Source of the DNA: Hyphomicrobiales bacterium
GTDB lineage: Bacteria > Pseudomonadota > Alphaproteobacteria > Rhizobiales > Phreatobacteraceae
DNA length: 64,000 bases
Direction: 5' to 3'
Assembly: GCA_017304475.1 (NCBI GenBank)
Contig: JAFKKV010000015.1
Location: 124,001 to 188,000 of the forward strand
Under the pieces are notes generated by a model that saw nothing but the letters and a program-made list of their open reading frames with translations, was not told where the DNA came from and ran no database searches. Below, one piece after another: positions 26,801-35,316 of this stretch (position 1 is the first letter of the stretch; each line of letters opens with the position of its first letter). A program made the translations under genes and the position numbers.

Positions 26801-26834
26801 GCCCGGAGCGCCGCATCCACGGCGCTCCGGGCTT
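26801..26834 (+). terminator. Strong hairpin after groEL
   Basis: AGCCCGGAGCGCCG and CGGCGCTCCGGGCT form a perfect 14-bp stem with a 6-base loop (CATCCA), starting 15 bases after the groEL stop. No T-run follows, so it may terminate inefficiently or stabilise the groEL mRNA end. Confidence 0.75.
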
Positions 26835-26892
26835 CAGATCCTTTCCAGCAGGCGGAAAAACCGCCGCATCACAACAGCCAGGAGCCCTTCCC

Positions 26893-27171
26893 ATGGTATT
26901 TCGAGGCCTCTCCGTCGACGAGATCAAGCAGAAGGCGCAGTCGAGCTTCGACAGCCTCGAGCAGCGCAAGCGGGAGTCCGCCAAGGCCGTCGCCGCGCAG
27001 CAGGCAGCGCGCGATGCCGTCGGCGCCAAGATGCAGCGGCTGAAGGCGCTGCGCGAGGCGAAGGAAGCCGCCGACGCCCAATTGGCCGCCGAACAGGCCG
27101 AAGCCAAGAAGCTCGCCGGCGTCGCCAATGCCAAAGCGGCGCGCAAGGCCAAGGCCACGGCCGCGTCCTGA
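26893..27171 (+). CDS. Small alanine/lysine-rich coiled-coil protein
   Basis: 92 residues from ATG 26893, with AGGAG upstream. Begins MVFRGLSVDEIKQKAQSSFD and continues as an almost uninterrupted charged helix with heptad spacing (SLEQRKRESAKAVAAQQAAR, LKALREAKEAADAQLAAEQ), ending in AAS. A coiled coil is predicted by eye. It sits 59 bases after the groEL hairpin and may receive read-through transcription. I do not recognise a family, and no role can be assigned. Confidence 0.7.
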   Translation: MVFRGLSVDEIKQKAQSSFDSLEQRKRESAKAVAAQQAARDAVGAKMQRLKALREAKEAADAQLAAEQAEAKKLAGVANAKAARKAKATAAS

Positions 27172-27234
27172 GCCGATGTCGCCCGGCCCGGATCGTATCC
27201 CTGGGATGACGTCCTCAACGAGAGCTGCATCACC

Positions 27235-28092
27235 ATGCTGATCCGCTACGGCTACGACATCACGGTCACCTGTGCCGAACCGACCCCGATGGTCAGCCTT
27301 CTGACCGTGCATGACGACCGCGCGGCGGATCTCCGCAAGGCCGAAACCCTGGTCACCACGCCGCCGGTACCGAGCACCACCTACCGGGATCTGTTCGGCA
27401 ACCACTGCCGGCGCTTCGTCGCGCCGGCCGGCGCGCTCCAGCTCTGGGGCGACGGCACGATCGAGGTTTCGGGCGAGCGCGATCCGATCCATTCCGGCGC
27501 GGCGGAAGTGCCGATCGCCGCGCTGCCCGACGACTGTCTCGTCTATCTCCTGGGCAGCCGCTATTGCGAGACCGACAAGCTCAGCCAGATCGCCTGGGAC
27601 ATGTTCGGCCGGTCGCGGCCGGGCTGGGCCCGCGTGCAGGCGATCTGCGATTTCGTCCATGGCCATATCACATTCGGCTATCTCGACGCCCGCTCGACGC
27701 GCACGGCCTATGAAGCCTATGGCGAACGCATCGGCGTCTGCCGCGACTATGCCCATCTGGCCATCGCGCTATGCCGCTGCATGAACATTCCGGCGCGCTA
27801 CGTGAACGGCTATCTCGGCGATATCGGCGTGCCGATCGTCGACCCCATGGATTTCAGCGCCTGGATCGAGGTCTACCTCGATGGCGGCTGGATCACCTTC
27901 GACCCACGCAACAACGTTCCCCGCATCGGCCGGATCCTGGTTGCCCGCGGCCGGGATGCCGCCGACATTCCGCTGATCAACTCCTTCGGCCCGCATTTGC
28001 TCACATCGTTCCGGGTCTGGGCTTACGACGTCACCGGCCTACCGCTCGACGGTGCGGCCGAGGCGGCCACGATGGCCGGCGCTTCGGGCTGA
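27235..28092 (+). CDS. Transglutaminase-like cysteine protease-fold protein, catalytic His position is Ser
   Basis: 285 residues. An N-terminal beta domain (residues 1-110) precedes a transglutaminase-like core. The nucleophile region is ERIGVCRDYAHLAIALCR (Cys169). The strand that normally bears the catalytic histidine reads MDFSAWIEVYL, so Ser208 stands where many superfamily members have His. Asp223 follows in WITFDPRNN. The spacing 169-208-223 fits a Cys-His-Asp triad. From memory, some bacterial members of this subfamily also have Ser here, so this may be a subfamily trait rather than a lesion. No signal peptide. Confidence 0.85.
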   Translation: MLIRYGYDITVTCAEPTPMVSLLTVHDDRAADLRKAETLVTTPPVPSTTYRDLFGNHCRRFVAPAGALQLWGDGTIEVSGERDPIHSGAAEVPIAALPDDCLVYLLGSRYCETDKLSQIAWDMFGRSRPGWARVQAICDFVHGHITFGYLDARSTRTAYEAYGERIGVCRDYAHLAIALCRCMNIPARYVNGYLGDIGVPIVDPMDFSAWIEVYLDGGWITFDPRNNVPRIGRILVARGRDAADIPLINSFGPHLLTSFRVWAYDVTGLPLDGAAEAATMAGASG

Positions 28093-28224
28093 GCCATTCG
28101 ACGCGCGGCGATCCGGTCGGCGGCCGGTCGAGAGACTGACGGCCCGCCATTCCCCAGCATCGCCCCGATTCCGCCGGCTTCGCCCGCCACATGCTCGCTC
28201 AGGTAGCATGAGCAGGACCCAGCG

Positions 28225-28962
28225 ATGAAATCTCTTGGCGTGGCTTTCGGCCTTTTGACCCTGTCTTTCGGCGCACCGGCATTCGGACAAGCCTTGAGCC
28301 TTCCCGAACAGCCCGAGATCGCCGAGGACTACGCTACCTATCTCTGCCCGACCGAGGCCGCCGCAGCCACCATGCTGGTCGACTATCTCCAGCACAACCG
28401 GATGCAGGCGGGCTATCAGGCCACCGGCTGCCGCGCCCGGACCGAAAACAGCGGGCCGATCCGTATCGTCGAGGTGCTCAGGCGGCAGGACATGATCCAG
28501 TTCGGCACGCCGGTCACCTACATGCTCTATCGCGGCACCATGCAGGACGGCCAGAGGGTCACCGGCCTGGTCAACGAACAAGGCAATAACCGGCATCCGC
28601 GCACGCCCTTCACGCGCTGGCTGGCGTCCAATGCGCCCGGCGGCACGCTGACCATTGCCGCCCGCGACCGGCGCGGCCATATCTGCCCCAGCCCGGACGC
28701 CGCCATGAAGGTGGTTGCGGCCATCGCCGAGGCCAAGCGTCGCTCCGCCCCGGTGGCGCGCCAGAAGACCGCCTTCACCAATGCGCTGCGCGCCAATGGC
28801 TGCTCCGCCGCCGCCAGCGGCGCCTATCGGGTCACCGCCCTGCACCAGAGCGAAATGATCGATCTGGGTTTCGAGGCTGACGAAGATTGGACCGCGCTTT
28901 CGGTCACCGATCCGCGCGGCCGCTCCGCCGGCCTCGTTTACGACGCCAGCGTCTTTCGCTGA
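28225..28962 (+). CDS. Secreted hypothetical protein with internal duplication
   Basis: 245 residues with a signal peptide (MKSLGVAFGLLTLSFGAPAFGQ). Two similar halves are visible. The first has YLCPTEAAAATMLVDYLQ, a central ATGCRARTENSGPIRIVEVL and RRQDMIQFG. The second has HICPSPDAAMKVVAAIAEAK, ANGCSAAASGAYRVTALHQ and SEMIDLGFEAD. Each half has a Cys-Pro near the start and a Gly-Cys in the middle, so two disulphides are plausible. Periplasmic location inferred. No known family recognised. Confidence 0.78.
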   Translation: MKSLGVAFGLLTLSFGAPAFGQALSLPEQPEIAEDYATYLCPTEAAAATMLVDYLQHNRMQAGYQATGCRARTENSGPIRIVEVLRRQDMIQFGTPVTYMLYRGTMQDGQRVTGLVNEQGNNRHPRTPFTRWLASNAPGGTLTIAARDRRGHICPSPDAAMKVVAAIAEAKRRSAPVARQKTAFTNALRANGCSAAASGAYRVTALHQSEMIDLGFEADEDWTALSVTDPRGRSAGLVYDASVFR

Positions 28963-28995
28963 CGTCGCCGGTGCGGCCCGATCGGAACCAGCCGT

Positions 28996-29238
28996 TCACT
29001 CGCCGGAGAGCGAGGGCGCCTGCTCCACCGGCAGCTCGCCCAGCCTGAACTCGTCGGCCAAGGCTGCATCGATCATCCTGATCTGTTCGTCGACCAGCTT
29101 GAGATTGTCCTGCAGCGACGAGCGGCGCGACCGGTCGTCGAAAGCCGCGAGCATGTCCCGGACCGTCGTGCGCCGGTTCTCGACATAGCGCTCGCGCAGG
29201 CTTTGCAGGTTCTTGGTATATCTGGTTTCACCAGCCAT
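28996..29238 (-). CDS. Small hypothetical protein, helical
   Basis: 80 residues beginning MAGETRYTKNLQSLRERYVE, with GGAGG ten bases before the ATG. The charged middle (RDMLAAFDDRSRRSSLQDNL, KLVDEQIRMIDAALAD) is helical and probably forms a short coiled coil. No membrane segment or signal. It is convergent with the secreted protein gene 33 bases away. Function unknown. Confidence 0.7.
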   Translation of the reverse strand: MAGETRYTKNLQSLRERYVENRRTTVRDMLAAFDDRSRRSSLQDNLKLVDEQIRMIDAALADEFRLGELPVEQAPSLSGE

Positions 29239-29382
29239 CGAACGGTTCCTCCGGGGTGAATGGGAACATGCCGCGTGGCGGCGATCGACAGGCCGGCCAT
29301 GGCTCGCGCCGGATGACTTTTCGTCACCGACCCGCGTCCATCGCCTGCCTCGCGTTCCCCGCGGCGAAGACGGTTTCGCGTC

Positions 29383-29727
29383 TCAGGTGCCGACGATATC
29401 GGCGCAGGCATTGGCCACCATGCGATCCGCCTCGGTCTTGCCGGGCATGGTCGCCCAGCCGTTCTGAACGACCATGTCGCCGCGCGTCCAGGACGAGGCC
29501 GCCTTGAGTGCCGCGACCCGCTCGGTGTTCTTCGGATCACGCCTGGCCTGGTCGACGCAGATCGAGGCGAGCGCGGCAACCACATCCGTCTGCGAGCGTT
29601 CGAACGCATTCTGCCGGGCGCCCCCCTTGGTCATCCAGCCGGCCCATGAGAAACCGACGATGGCGAGAGCCGCCGCGCCGCAAACCGCGCCGTAAAGTCC
29701 TGGCTTCAGCCAGTCAGGGGTTTTCAT
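29383..29727 (-). CDS. Small membrane-anchored hypothetical protein
   Basis: 114 residues from ATG 29727, preceded by GAGG. One N-terminal hydrophobic segment, PGLYGAVCGAAALAIVGFSW, is followed by a soluble part with two cysteines (ASICVDQARRDP, ANACADIVGT). It carries SWTRGDMVVQNGWATMPGKTE, a recognisable motif in short Hyphomicrobiales proteins of unknown function. Likely anchored in the inner membrane with a periplasmic domain. The AT-rich region 29760-29900 upstream presumably holds its promoter. Confidence 0.75.
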   Translation of the reverse strand: MKTPDWLKPGLYGAVCGAAALAIVGFSWAGWMTKGGARQNAFERSQTDVVAALASICVDQARRDPKNTERVAALKAASSWTRGDMVVQNGWATMPGKTEADRMVANACADIVGT

Positions 29728-29931
29728 CGCGAAATCCTCGGATATCAAAATCGAAATCGATCTCGATAATCTGCGATCCTAGCACAGGCCGGCCTCAATC
29801 TGCGCTTTATTCTTGTAAAAATCGGTATTTCCGAAATAAAAATCGCACCGAAATCGACACTTCGATCGGGGTATAATTGACCAATTACTGGGCCTTGATT
29901 TCCGATGACGCCCGGCACCCGTTCTCGCCGG

Positions 29932-31230
29932 TCAGGCCGAGGCCTTCAGGCCGCCATCGGTCATGCGGTACCAGGTGATGATCGCCGAGACATAAAGCTT
30001 GTGCAGCGCATGCAGCGGCAGCGGCGTGACCGGCACCACCGGGAACGGCAGCGCCGCCTTGTCGCCGGTCGCGACATAGTCGGCCAGCGCCTCACCCATG
30101 GCGGTCTGCAGCCCGACGCCGCGCCCCATGCAGCCGATATCGACCACCAGGCCGGGTTCAGATTCATGGATATGCGGCAGGAAATCGCGGGTCAGCGACA
30201 CGCGCCCGCACCAGCGATGGTCGAATTTCACGCCGGCGAGCTGCGGGTAGATCCTCACCGCGGCCCGCTCCAGATGGGCCCAGTCATCGGCCGATTTCGG
30301 CTCGCGGAACGGCCCGCGGCCCCCCATCAGGAAGCGGTTGGTATGGTCGCGCCGATAATAGAACAGCAGCTGGCGCGTGTCGGAGATGACCTGGCCGCCG
30401 GGCAGGATCGTCTTGGCGATAGTGTCGCTGAGCGGCTCGGTTGCCGCGATGAAGGAGTTCGGCGCGATGATCGTCTGGTTCAGCCGCGGGATCAGGCCGT
30501 CCGGATAGCCGCCGGTGGCGACGACCACGCGGCGCGCGGTCACCGTCGGCCCCTGGGTGGTCTGGATCTCGAACACCTCGCCGCGCTTGACGATGCCGGT
30601 GACGCGCGTGTCCCCATGGATCTGCGCGCCGGCTTTCTGCGCTGCCCGGACCAGGCCGCGGGCATAGGCGAGCGGCTGGATAGAGCCGGCGCGGCCGTCC
30701 TGCCAGCCCGCGAGATATTGCTCGGCGCCGACCGCCTCGCGCATGGCGTCCCGGTCGAGAAGCCTGGTCGAGACGCCTCGCGCGGCCCATTCCCCGGCCC
30801 GCCGCTTGACCGTCTCGACCATGGCCTGCGTATGCGCGCCCTGGATCCAGCCGGCACGCACGAAGGGCACGTCCATCTGATGGCGCGCGATCAGGTCGAA
30901 AACCCGGTCGGCGGTCGATCCGACGAAACGTGTCAGCGCCTCGCCACCCGCCGTGCCATATTTGGCGATCAGCTCGCTCGGATCATATTTGATGCCCGGA
31001 ATGACCTGGCCGCCATTGCGGCCGGAGGCGCCCCAGCCGGGCTCGCGCGCTTCCAGCACGGCCGCCGCGATGCCGCGTTCGGCCAGTCTCAGCGCCGTCG
31101 ACAGGCCGGCATAACCGCCGCCGACGATGCAGGTCTCGACCGCGATCGACTGGTCGAGCGGCGGGGTTGGCGCAGCCGCCGGCGCGGTGGTGGCCCAGAG
31201 CGAGGGAGCGAGCGGAAATGGTACGGCCAA
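29932..31230 (-). CDS. FAD-dependent oxidoreductase, DadA/PuuB-like amine oxidase
   Basis: 432 residues of the DAO family. The FAD-binding dinucleotide motif is ETCIVGGGYAGLSTALRLAE near residues 32-51, followed by VLEAREPGWGASGRNGGQV. The substrate and flavin regions RFLMGGRGPF and HRWCGRVSLTRDFLPHI match gamma-glutamylputrescine oxidase (PuuB) and related amine oxidases. It would oxidise an amine or amino acid using oxygen. It is last in a leftward unit with a polar amino acid ABC transporter, which suggests that the imported compound is its substrate. A PuuR-like regulator is divergent at 33.6 kb. Confidence 0.9.
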   Translation of the reverse strand: MAVPFPLAPSLWATTAPAAAPTPPLDQSIAVETCIVGGGYAGLSTALRLAERGIAAAVLEAREPGWGASGRNGGQVIPGIKYDPSELIAKYGTAGGEALTRFVGSTADRVFDLIARHQMDVPFVRAGWIQGAHTQAMVETVKRRAGEWAARGVSTRLLDRDAMREAVGAEQYLAGWQDGRAGSIQPLAYARGLVRAAQKAGAQIHGDTRVTGIVKRGEVFEIQTTQGPTVTARRVVVATGGYPDGLIPRLNQTIIAPNSFIAATEPLSDTIAKTILPGGQVISDTRQLLFYYRRDHTNRFLMGGRGPFREPKSADDWAHLERAAVRIYPQLAGVKFDHRWCGRVSLTRDFLPHIHESEPGLVVDIGCMGRGVGLQTAMGEALADYVATGDKAALPFPVVPVTPLPLHALHKLYVSAIITWYRMTDGGLKASA

Positions 31231-31243
31231 CGTCGCTCTTCCT

Positions 31244-31981
31244 TCAGATCGGGCGCAGCACGCGGCGCAGGAAGTCCTGGGTGCGCGGTTCCCGGGGGGA
31301 TCCGAGAACCGCCGCGGCCGGACCCTGCTCGACGATCACTCCACCGTCGATGAAGATGACGCGGTCGGCGACCTCGCGGGCAAAACCCATCTCATGGGTG
31401 ACCACCACCATGGTCAATCCCTCGTCGGCCAGGCTGCGCATCACGCCGAGCACGTCGCCGACCAGTTCCGGATCGAGCGCCGAGGTCGGCTCGTCGAACA
31501 GGATCGCCTTGGGCTGCATGGCGAGCGCGCGCGCGATCGCCACGCGCTGCTGCTGTCCGCCGGAGAGCTGGGCGGGATAGGCGGCTTCCTTGTCGGCGAG
31601 CCCGACGCGCGCGAGCAGCGCCCTGCCCCGCTCGGTGGCGGCAGCCCGCGGCTCGCCTTTGACGAAGATCGGTCCCTCGATGACGTTCTCCAGGGCGGTC
31701 CGGTGCGGAAACAGGTTGAAGCGCTGGAACACCATCGAGACCTGCTGGCGGATCGCCTGGATCGAGCGCTGGCCGCGCTCGACCTTCACACCTTCCACCG
31801 TGATCGTGCCGGCATCATAGCTTTCCAGCCCGTTCATGCAGCGCAGGATGGTCGATTTGCCCGAGCCGGACGGGCCGATGATGCAGACCACCTCGCCCTT
31901 TTCGACCCGCGCCGTGAAGCCGCGCACGACATGGTTCTGGCCGAAGCTCTTCTCGACGTCGACGAGTTCGATCATGGCCAT
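31244..31981 (-). CDS. Polar amino acid ABC transporter ATP-binding protein (GlnQ/HisP type)
   Basis: 245 residues. Walker [14 protein letters not shown] near residue 37, signature [16 protein letters not shown] near 137, Walker [20 protein letters not shown], and H-loop [16 protein letters not shown]. These are the full features of PAAT-family ATPases that import glutamine, histidine, arginine or opine-type solutes. It lies 13 bases before the oxidase and 4 bases after the permease gene, so the three are one operon. ATG 31975 is an equally good start. Confidence 0.94.
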   Translation of the reverse strand: MAMIELVDVEKSFGQNHVVRGFTARVEKGEVVCIIGPSGSGKSTILRCMNGLESYDAGTITVEGVKVERGQRSIQAIRQQVSMVFQRFNLFPHRTALENVIEGPIFVKGEPRAAATERGRALLARVGLADKEAAYPAQLSGGQQQRVAIARALAMQPKAILFDEPTSALDPELVGDVLGVMRSLADEGLTMVVVTHEMGFAREVADRVIFIDGGVIVEQGPAAAVLGSPREPRTQDFLRRVLRPI

Positions 31982-31985
31982 GACG

Positions 31986-32639
31986 CTATTTCCGTCCGAA
32001 CTTCTTTTCGAGCCATGACACGAGCCCGATCAGCGGCAGGCACATGGCGAGATAGAGCATGGCGACCAGTGTGAAGACCGTGCTGTTCTGGAAGGTCGAG
32101 GCGGCGATCAGCCGGCCCTGCTGGGCCAGTTCCGCCACGGTGATGGTGGAGGCCTGCGAGGAATCCTTCAGCATCATCACCATGATGTTGCCGTAGGGCG
32201 GCAGAATGATCTTGAAGGCCTGCGGCAGCACCACCCGGCGCATGGTCATCCACCAGCCCATGCCGATGGTCTGCGCCGCCTCGATCTGGCCTGGATCGAT
32301 CGCCTCGATGCCGGCGCGGAAATTCTCCGCGTGATAGGCCGAATAGGCCACGCCGAGCCCGATGATCGCCGCCTGCAGCGCAGTCAGCGTGATGCCGAGA
32401 TCGGGCAGGACGAAATAGATCCAGAACAGCTGCACGATGATCGGGATGCCGCGAATGACGTTGACGATGGTCGCGGCGGTCATCGCCAGCAGCCTGATGC
32501 CCGACACGCGCATCATCGCCCAGACCAGGCCGAGCACGGTCGACAGGACGAGCGATCCGGCCGTGACCAGAACGGTCATCCAGAGGCCTTGGGCGAGGAT
32601 CGGCAGGAATTCCGTGGCTTGCCGGATGAAAGTCTGCAT
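31986..32639 (-). CDS. Polar amino acid ABC transporter permease
   Basis: 217 residues, HisMQ-type inner-membrane permease. It begins [20 protein letters not shown] and has about five hydrophobic segments. The coupling loop with the EAA motif is visible as [22 protein letters not shown], preceded by [16 protein letters not shown], as in PAAT permeases. Only one permease gene is present, so it probably works as a homodimer. Located between the binding protein and ATPase genes. Confidence 0.94.
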   Translation of the reverse strand: MQTFIRQATEFLPILAQGLWMTVLVTAGSLVLSTVLGLVWAMMRVSGIRLLAMTAATIVNVIRGIPIIVQLFWIYFVLPDLGITLTALQAAIIGLGVAYSAYHAENFRAGIEAIDPGQIEAAQTIGMGWWMTMRRVVLPQAFKIILPPYGNIMVMMLKDSSQASTITVAELAQQGRLIAASTFQNSTVFTLVAMLYLAMCLPLIGLVSWLEKKFGRK

Positions 32640-32731
32640 GGACGACCCTGGGCGTGACGGGAGACGAGGCGGGGCTGATCCGCCCCGCCGGAGCGATCAG
32701 GCAGGCAAGGCCCGGGCCTTCGCTCTTTCGC

Positions 32732-33490
32732 CTATTCCTGGCCCCATTTCGCCAGCACCCGCTTGACCGTGCCGTTGGCCTGCAATTTGGCGAGCGAGGT
32801 GTTGAGCCGCCTGACCAACTCGCCGTCGCTCTTGCGCACGCCGAAGGCGACCGAGCCGGGAATGGTCGGCTTGTAGCTGCGTACCGGCCGCACTTCGGGG
32901 AAGCGGCCGAGCTGGAGATTGTAGGCGACGATCGGGAAGTCGGCGAAGCCGGCCCCGAGCCGGCCATTGTTCACGTCGCGCATGATGTCGGGAATGGTCT
33001 CGTAGATGCGGACGTCGGAGAACACGCCCGCGCTCTTCAGCGGCTCGACAAAGGCGGTGCCGGCCTGGACGCCCGCCACCTTGCCCTTGAGCTCGGCGAT
33101 CGCGGTGTAATTGGCGTTGTCGGCCTTGGGCACGAACAGGCCTTCGCCATAGGTATAGACCGTGTCGGAGAAATCGATGACCTCCTTGCGGGCGGCGGTC
33201 GCGAACATGGCGGCCGAGATGATGTCGATACGGTTGGAGGTCAGCGCGCCGATCAGCGCGGAGAACTGCATCGCCTCGACCGCGACATTGAAGCCCGCAT
33301 CCTTGCCGACCTCGGTGATCAGGTCGACCATGATGCCCTGGATCGAATTGGTCGCCGTGTCGAGGAAGGTGAAGGGAATGCCCGTTGCGGTGGAGCCGAC
33401 GCGCAGGGTCTGGGTCTGGGCATAAGATGGCCGGATGGCGGCGACCGCGAGGCCGGCACCGGCTGATGTCAGGAATGTACGGCGCCTCAT
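32732..33490 (-). CDS. Polar amino acid ABC transporter substrate-binding protein
   Basis: 252 residues, type 2 periplasmic-binding fold (SBP_bac_3). Twin-arginine-like signal MRRRTFLTSAGAGLAVAA with cleavage around SYAQ. Mature motifs include STATGIPFTFLDTATNSIQG and the canonical GIMVDLITEVGKDAGF, then RIDIISAAMFATAARKEVID. The usual substrate arginine in the MxxTxxR region is replaced by a TAARKE arrangement. It is first in the leftward operon and presumably binds a cationic amino acid or polyamine derivative. Two palindromes lie upstream at 33529 and 33574. Confidence 0.92.
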   Translation of the reverse strand: MRRRTFLTSAGAGLAVAAIRPSYAQTQTLRVGSTATGIPFTFLDTATNSIQGIMVDLITEVGKDAGFNVAVEAMQFSALIGALTSNRIDIISAAMFATAARKEVIDFSDTVYTYGEGLFVPKADNANYTAIAELKGKVAGVQAGTAFVEPLKSAGVFSDVRIYETIPDIMRDVNNGRLGAGFADFPIVAYNLQLGRFPEVRPVRSYKPTIPGSVAFGVRKSDGELVRRLNTSLAKLQANGTVKRVLAKWGQE

Positions 33491-33528
33491 GGCTGGTTTC
33501 CCCTCGCTGCGGCTTCCGCCGCATTTTC

Positions 33529-33542
33529 ATTTTCATGAAAAT
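33529..33542. promoter_or_regulatory. Perfect 14-bp palindrome in divergent promoter
   Basis: ATTTTCATGAAAAT is fully self-complementary. It lies 39 bases before the binding-protein start and 78 bases before the XRE-cupin regulator start. It is a likely operator of that regulator, given the A/T-rich symmetrical form and position. Confidence 0.6.
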
Positions 33543-33573
33543 CTGTGCACGATCCGGACTTGCTGGCAAGCTG

Positions 33574-33591
33574 ATTTCACCAATATGAAAT
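33574..33591. promoter_or_regulatory. Inverted repeat close to regulator start
   Basis: ATTTCA-CCAATA-TGAAAT has 6-base arms separated by 6 bases and resembles the halves of the 33529 palindrome. It ends 29 bases before the regulator ATG, a position suited to autorepression. Confidence 0.55.
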
Positions 33592-33619
33592 AGTCGACGC
33601 CACGTGCCCGGAAGCGCCG

Positions 33620-34210
33620 ATGACCTCGCCTTCGATCCTGCCTTTGCCCGCGACGGTCGACCGCGAGGTGGGCGCCCGCATCCGCGCGCTGCGCCAGGCC
33701 AAAGGCCTGTCGCTCGATACGGTCGCCGGCACGGCCGGCTTGTCGATCGGCTTCTTGAGCCAGATCGAGCGTGGCCTGTCGTCACCCTCGCTGAAGGCGC
33801 TGGCTTCGCTCGCCGACGCGCTGGGCCTGCCGATCGCCGGCCTGTTCGAAGCGCGCACGCCGTCCGACGAGGCCGGCACCATCGTCGTCCATGCCGATGA
33901 GCGGAGCGTGCTGCAGCTCTGGCGCTCGGGCATCGTCAAGCAGCTGCTCACCCCTGACGGCCCCGACGCCACGCTGAACGTCTTTCTCATCATCCTGGCG
34001 CCCGGCGCCTCCACCGGCGACGAGCCTTATAGCCATCGCGGCGAAGAGGCGGGCCTGGTGCTGGAAGGCGCGATCACGCTGACCGTCGACGCACGCAGCT
34101 GGACCCTCAAGGCCGGCGACAGCTTCCGCTTCGAGAGCGTGCGGCCCCACCGCTTCGCCAATGCCGGCAAGGGCGAGGCCCGGGTGGTCTGGGTCAATGC
34201 CCGAACGTGA
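33620..34210 (+). CDS. XRE family regulator with cupin domain (PuuR-like)
   Basis: 196 residues. N-terminal helix-turn-helix (VGARIRALRQAKGLSLDTVA then AGLSIGFLSQIERGLSSPSL) is followed by a C-terminal cupin (EEAGLVLEGAITLTVDARSW, GDSFRFESVRPHRFANAG). This domain order is that of PuuR and related catabolic repressors, in which the cupin senses the metabolite. It is divergent from the ABC transporter/amine oxidase operon. Part of its HTH-coding DNA (33740-33876) is duplicated inside the chimeric pseudogene at 37154-37426. Confidence 0.92.
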   Translation: MTSPSILPLPATVDREVGARIRALRQAKGLSLDTVAGTAGLSIGFLSQIERGLSSPSLKALASLADALGLPIAGLFEARTPSDEAGTIVVHADERSVLQLWRSGIVKQLLTPDGPDATLNVFLIILAPGASTGDEPYSHRGEEAGLVLEGAITLTVDARSWTLKAGDSFRFESVRPHRFANAGKGEARVVWVNART

Positions 34211-34233
34211 GGCGCGCCGCGCTCCGCACCGCA

Positions 34234-34249
34234 TGAGCAATATTGCACA
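34234..34249 (+). promoter_or_regulatory. Putative Crp/Fnr site 1, upstream of the Crp/Fnr gene
   Basis: TGAGCAATATTGCACA is a near-perfect 16-bp palindrome (TGNGCAAT/ATTGCNCA). A TAGACC element starts 30.5 bases after the centre, which would place the site near -42, the class II activator position. The identical 16-mer recurs at 35147, and a degenerate version at 35739. Binding by the adjacent Crp/Fnr protein is inferred. Confidence 0.6.
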
Positions 34250-34435
34250 GACCCGATGGCCGGGAGACTGCTAGACCCTGTGTGGGTCGCGATCGGCGAC
34301 CACGCGTTTGGTGCTGCGGGATCGCGCCGCGGCGCTGCTTTCCTTGCCCTCTTTCGTTCCGCCCCATGGTAAAATGGGGACTTCCGGCGAGGCTTCGCGT
34401 CGGCATGTCCCGCATTCGATGAAGGACGATATCCC

Positions 34436-35149
34436 ATAGCGATCAAGGACAAACTGCCGTTCGATGCCAAAGCTTTTCTCGCCAAGGTCGGCGAAGGACG
34501 CAGTATTGCCAAGTATCGCAAGGATCAACTCGTCTTCAGCCAGGGCGATCCGGCCGACGCGGTGTTCTACATCCAGAAGGGCAAGGTCAAGGTCACCGTC
34601 GTTTCCGAGCAAGGCAAGGAGGCGGTCGTCGCCATGCTGGGCGCCAACGACTTCGTCGGCGAAGGCTGCCTGGCCGGACAGACGCGTCGCATCGCGACGG
34701 TTGCGACCATGACCGAATGTGTCGTCGCCCGCCTGGAGAAAGCGGCGATCGTCCGGGTTCTTCACGACGAGCCGGCCTTTTCCGAAATGTTCATCGCGCA
34801 TCTTCTCACCCGCGCCATCCGGGTCGAAGCGGATCTGATCGACCAGTTGTTCAATTCCAGCGAGAAACGCCTGGCGCGACTGCTGCTGTTGCTGGCGAAC
34901 TTCGGCAAGGAAGGCAAGCCCGAGCCGGTGATCGCCAAGATCAGCCAGGAGACACTGGCCGAAATGATCGGAACGACCCGCTCACGCGTCAGCTTCTTCA
35001 TGAACAAGTTCCGCAAGCTGGGCTTCATCGAATATAATGGCGGCATCGAAGTTCACAGTTCCCTGTTGAACGTGATCCTGCACGATCAGCCGCAGATCAA
35101 GGATGGCAGCGAAGACACCCCGCAGGTCGGAAATTCCCCGAGCGAGTGA
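34436..35149 (+). CDS. Crp/Fnr family transcriptional regulator, apparent ATA start
   Basis: About 237 residues. The cyclic-nucleotide-binding barrel (residues about 25-140; YRKDQLVFSQGDPADAVFYI, NDFVGEGCLAGQ) is followed by a winged helix, IAKISQETLAEMIGTTRSRV and FFMNKFRKLGFIEYNGG. The N-terminus AIKDKLPFDAKAFLAKVGEG is family-like, yet the frame from 34373 to it contains no ATG, GTG or TTG. The family-equivalent start is ATA 34436, with AAGGA nine bases before it. A GTG at 34562 would remove much of the sensing barrel. Rare start, sequencing error or start-codon mutation are all possible. Confidence 0.82.
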   Translation: MAIKDKLPFDAKAFLAKVGEGRSIAKYRKDQLVFSQGDPADAVFYIQKGKVKVTVVSEQGKEAVVAMLGANDFVGEGCLAGQTRRIATVATMTECVVARLEKAAIVRVLHDEPAFSEMFIAHLLTRAIRVEADLIDQLFNSSEKRLARLLLLLANFGKEGKPEPVIAKISQETLAEMIGTTRSRVSFFMNKFRKLGFIEYNGGIEVHSSLLNVILHDQPQIKDGSEDTPQVGNSPSE

Positions 35150-35162
35150 GCAATATTGCACA
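35147..35162 (+). promoter_or_regulatory. Putative Crp/Fnr site 2, upstream of the GlsB-like gene
   Basis: TGAGCAATATTGCACA, identical to the site at 34234, begins at the stop codon of the Crp/Fnr gene itself. A TACCGT element follows at the same distance from the centre (30.5 bases) as TAGACC does at site 1. The GlsB-like gene starts 155 bases downstream. Confidence 0.6.
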
Positions 35163-35316
35163 GACGGCATGCGACCGACTGCCCTACCGTAGGCTCGTTC
35201 CGTGGTGCGTGACGCTGGCGGCCGCAGGGTTGCCCCATTGCTTCGAGGCGCCCGCTCCCGCGGACGTCCCGGGGCTGTCGGTGTCGCCGTTCCATCGCGA
35301 TCGCAGGGAGGGTGCC

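Noticed and set aside
34419..34439. Six-codon ATG frame just before the Crp/Fnr gene, considered as a leader peptide
   Set aside because: Too short and without codon pattern; kept only as a possible influence on initiation at the ATA.
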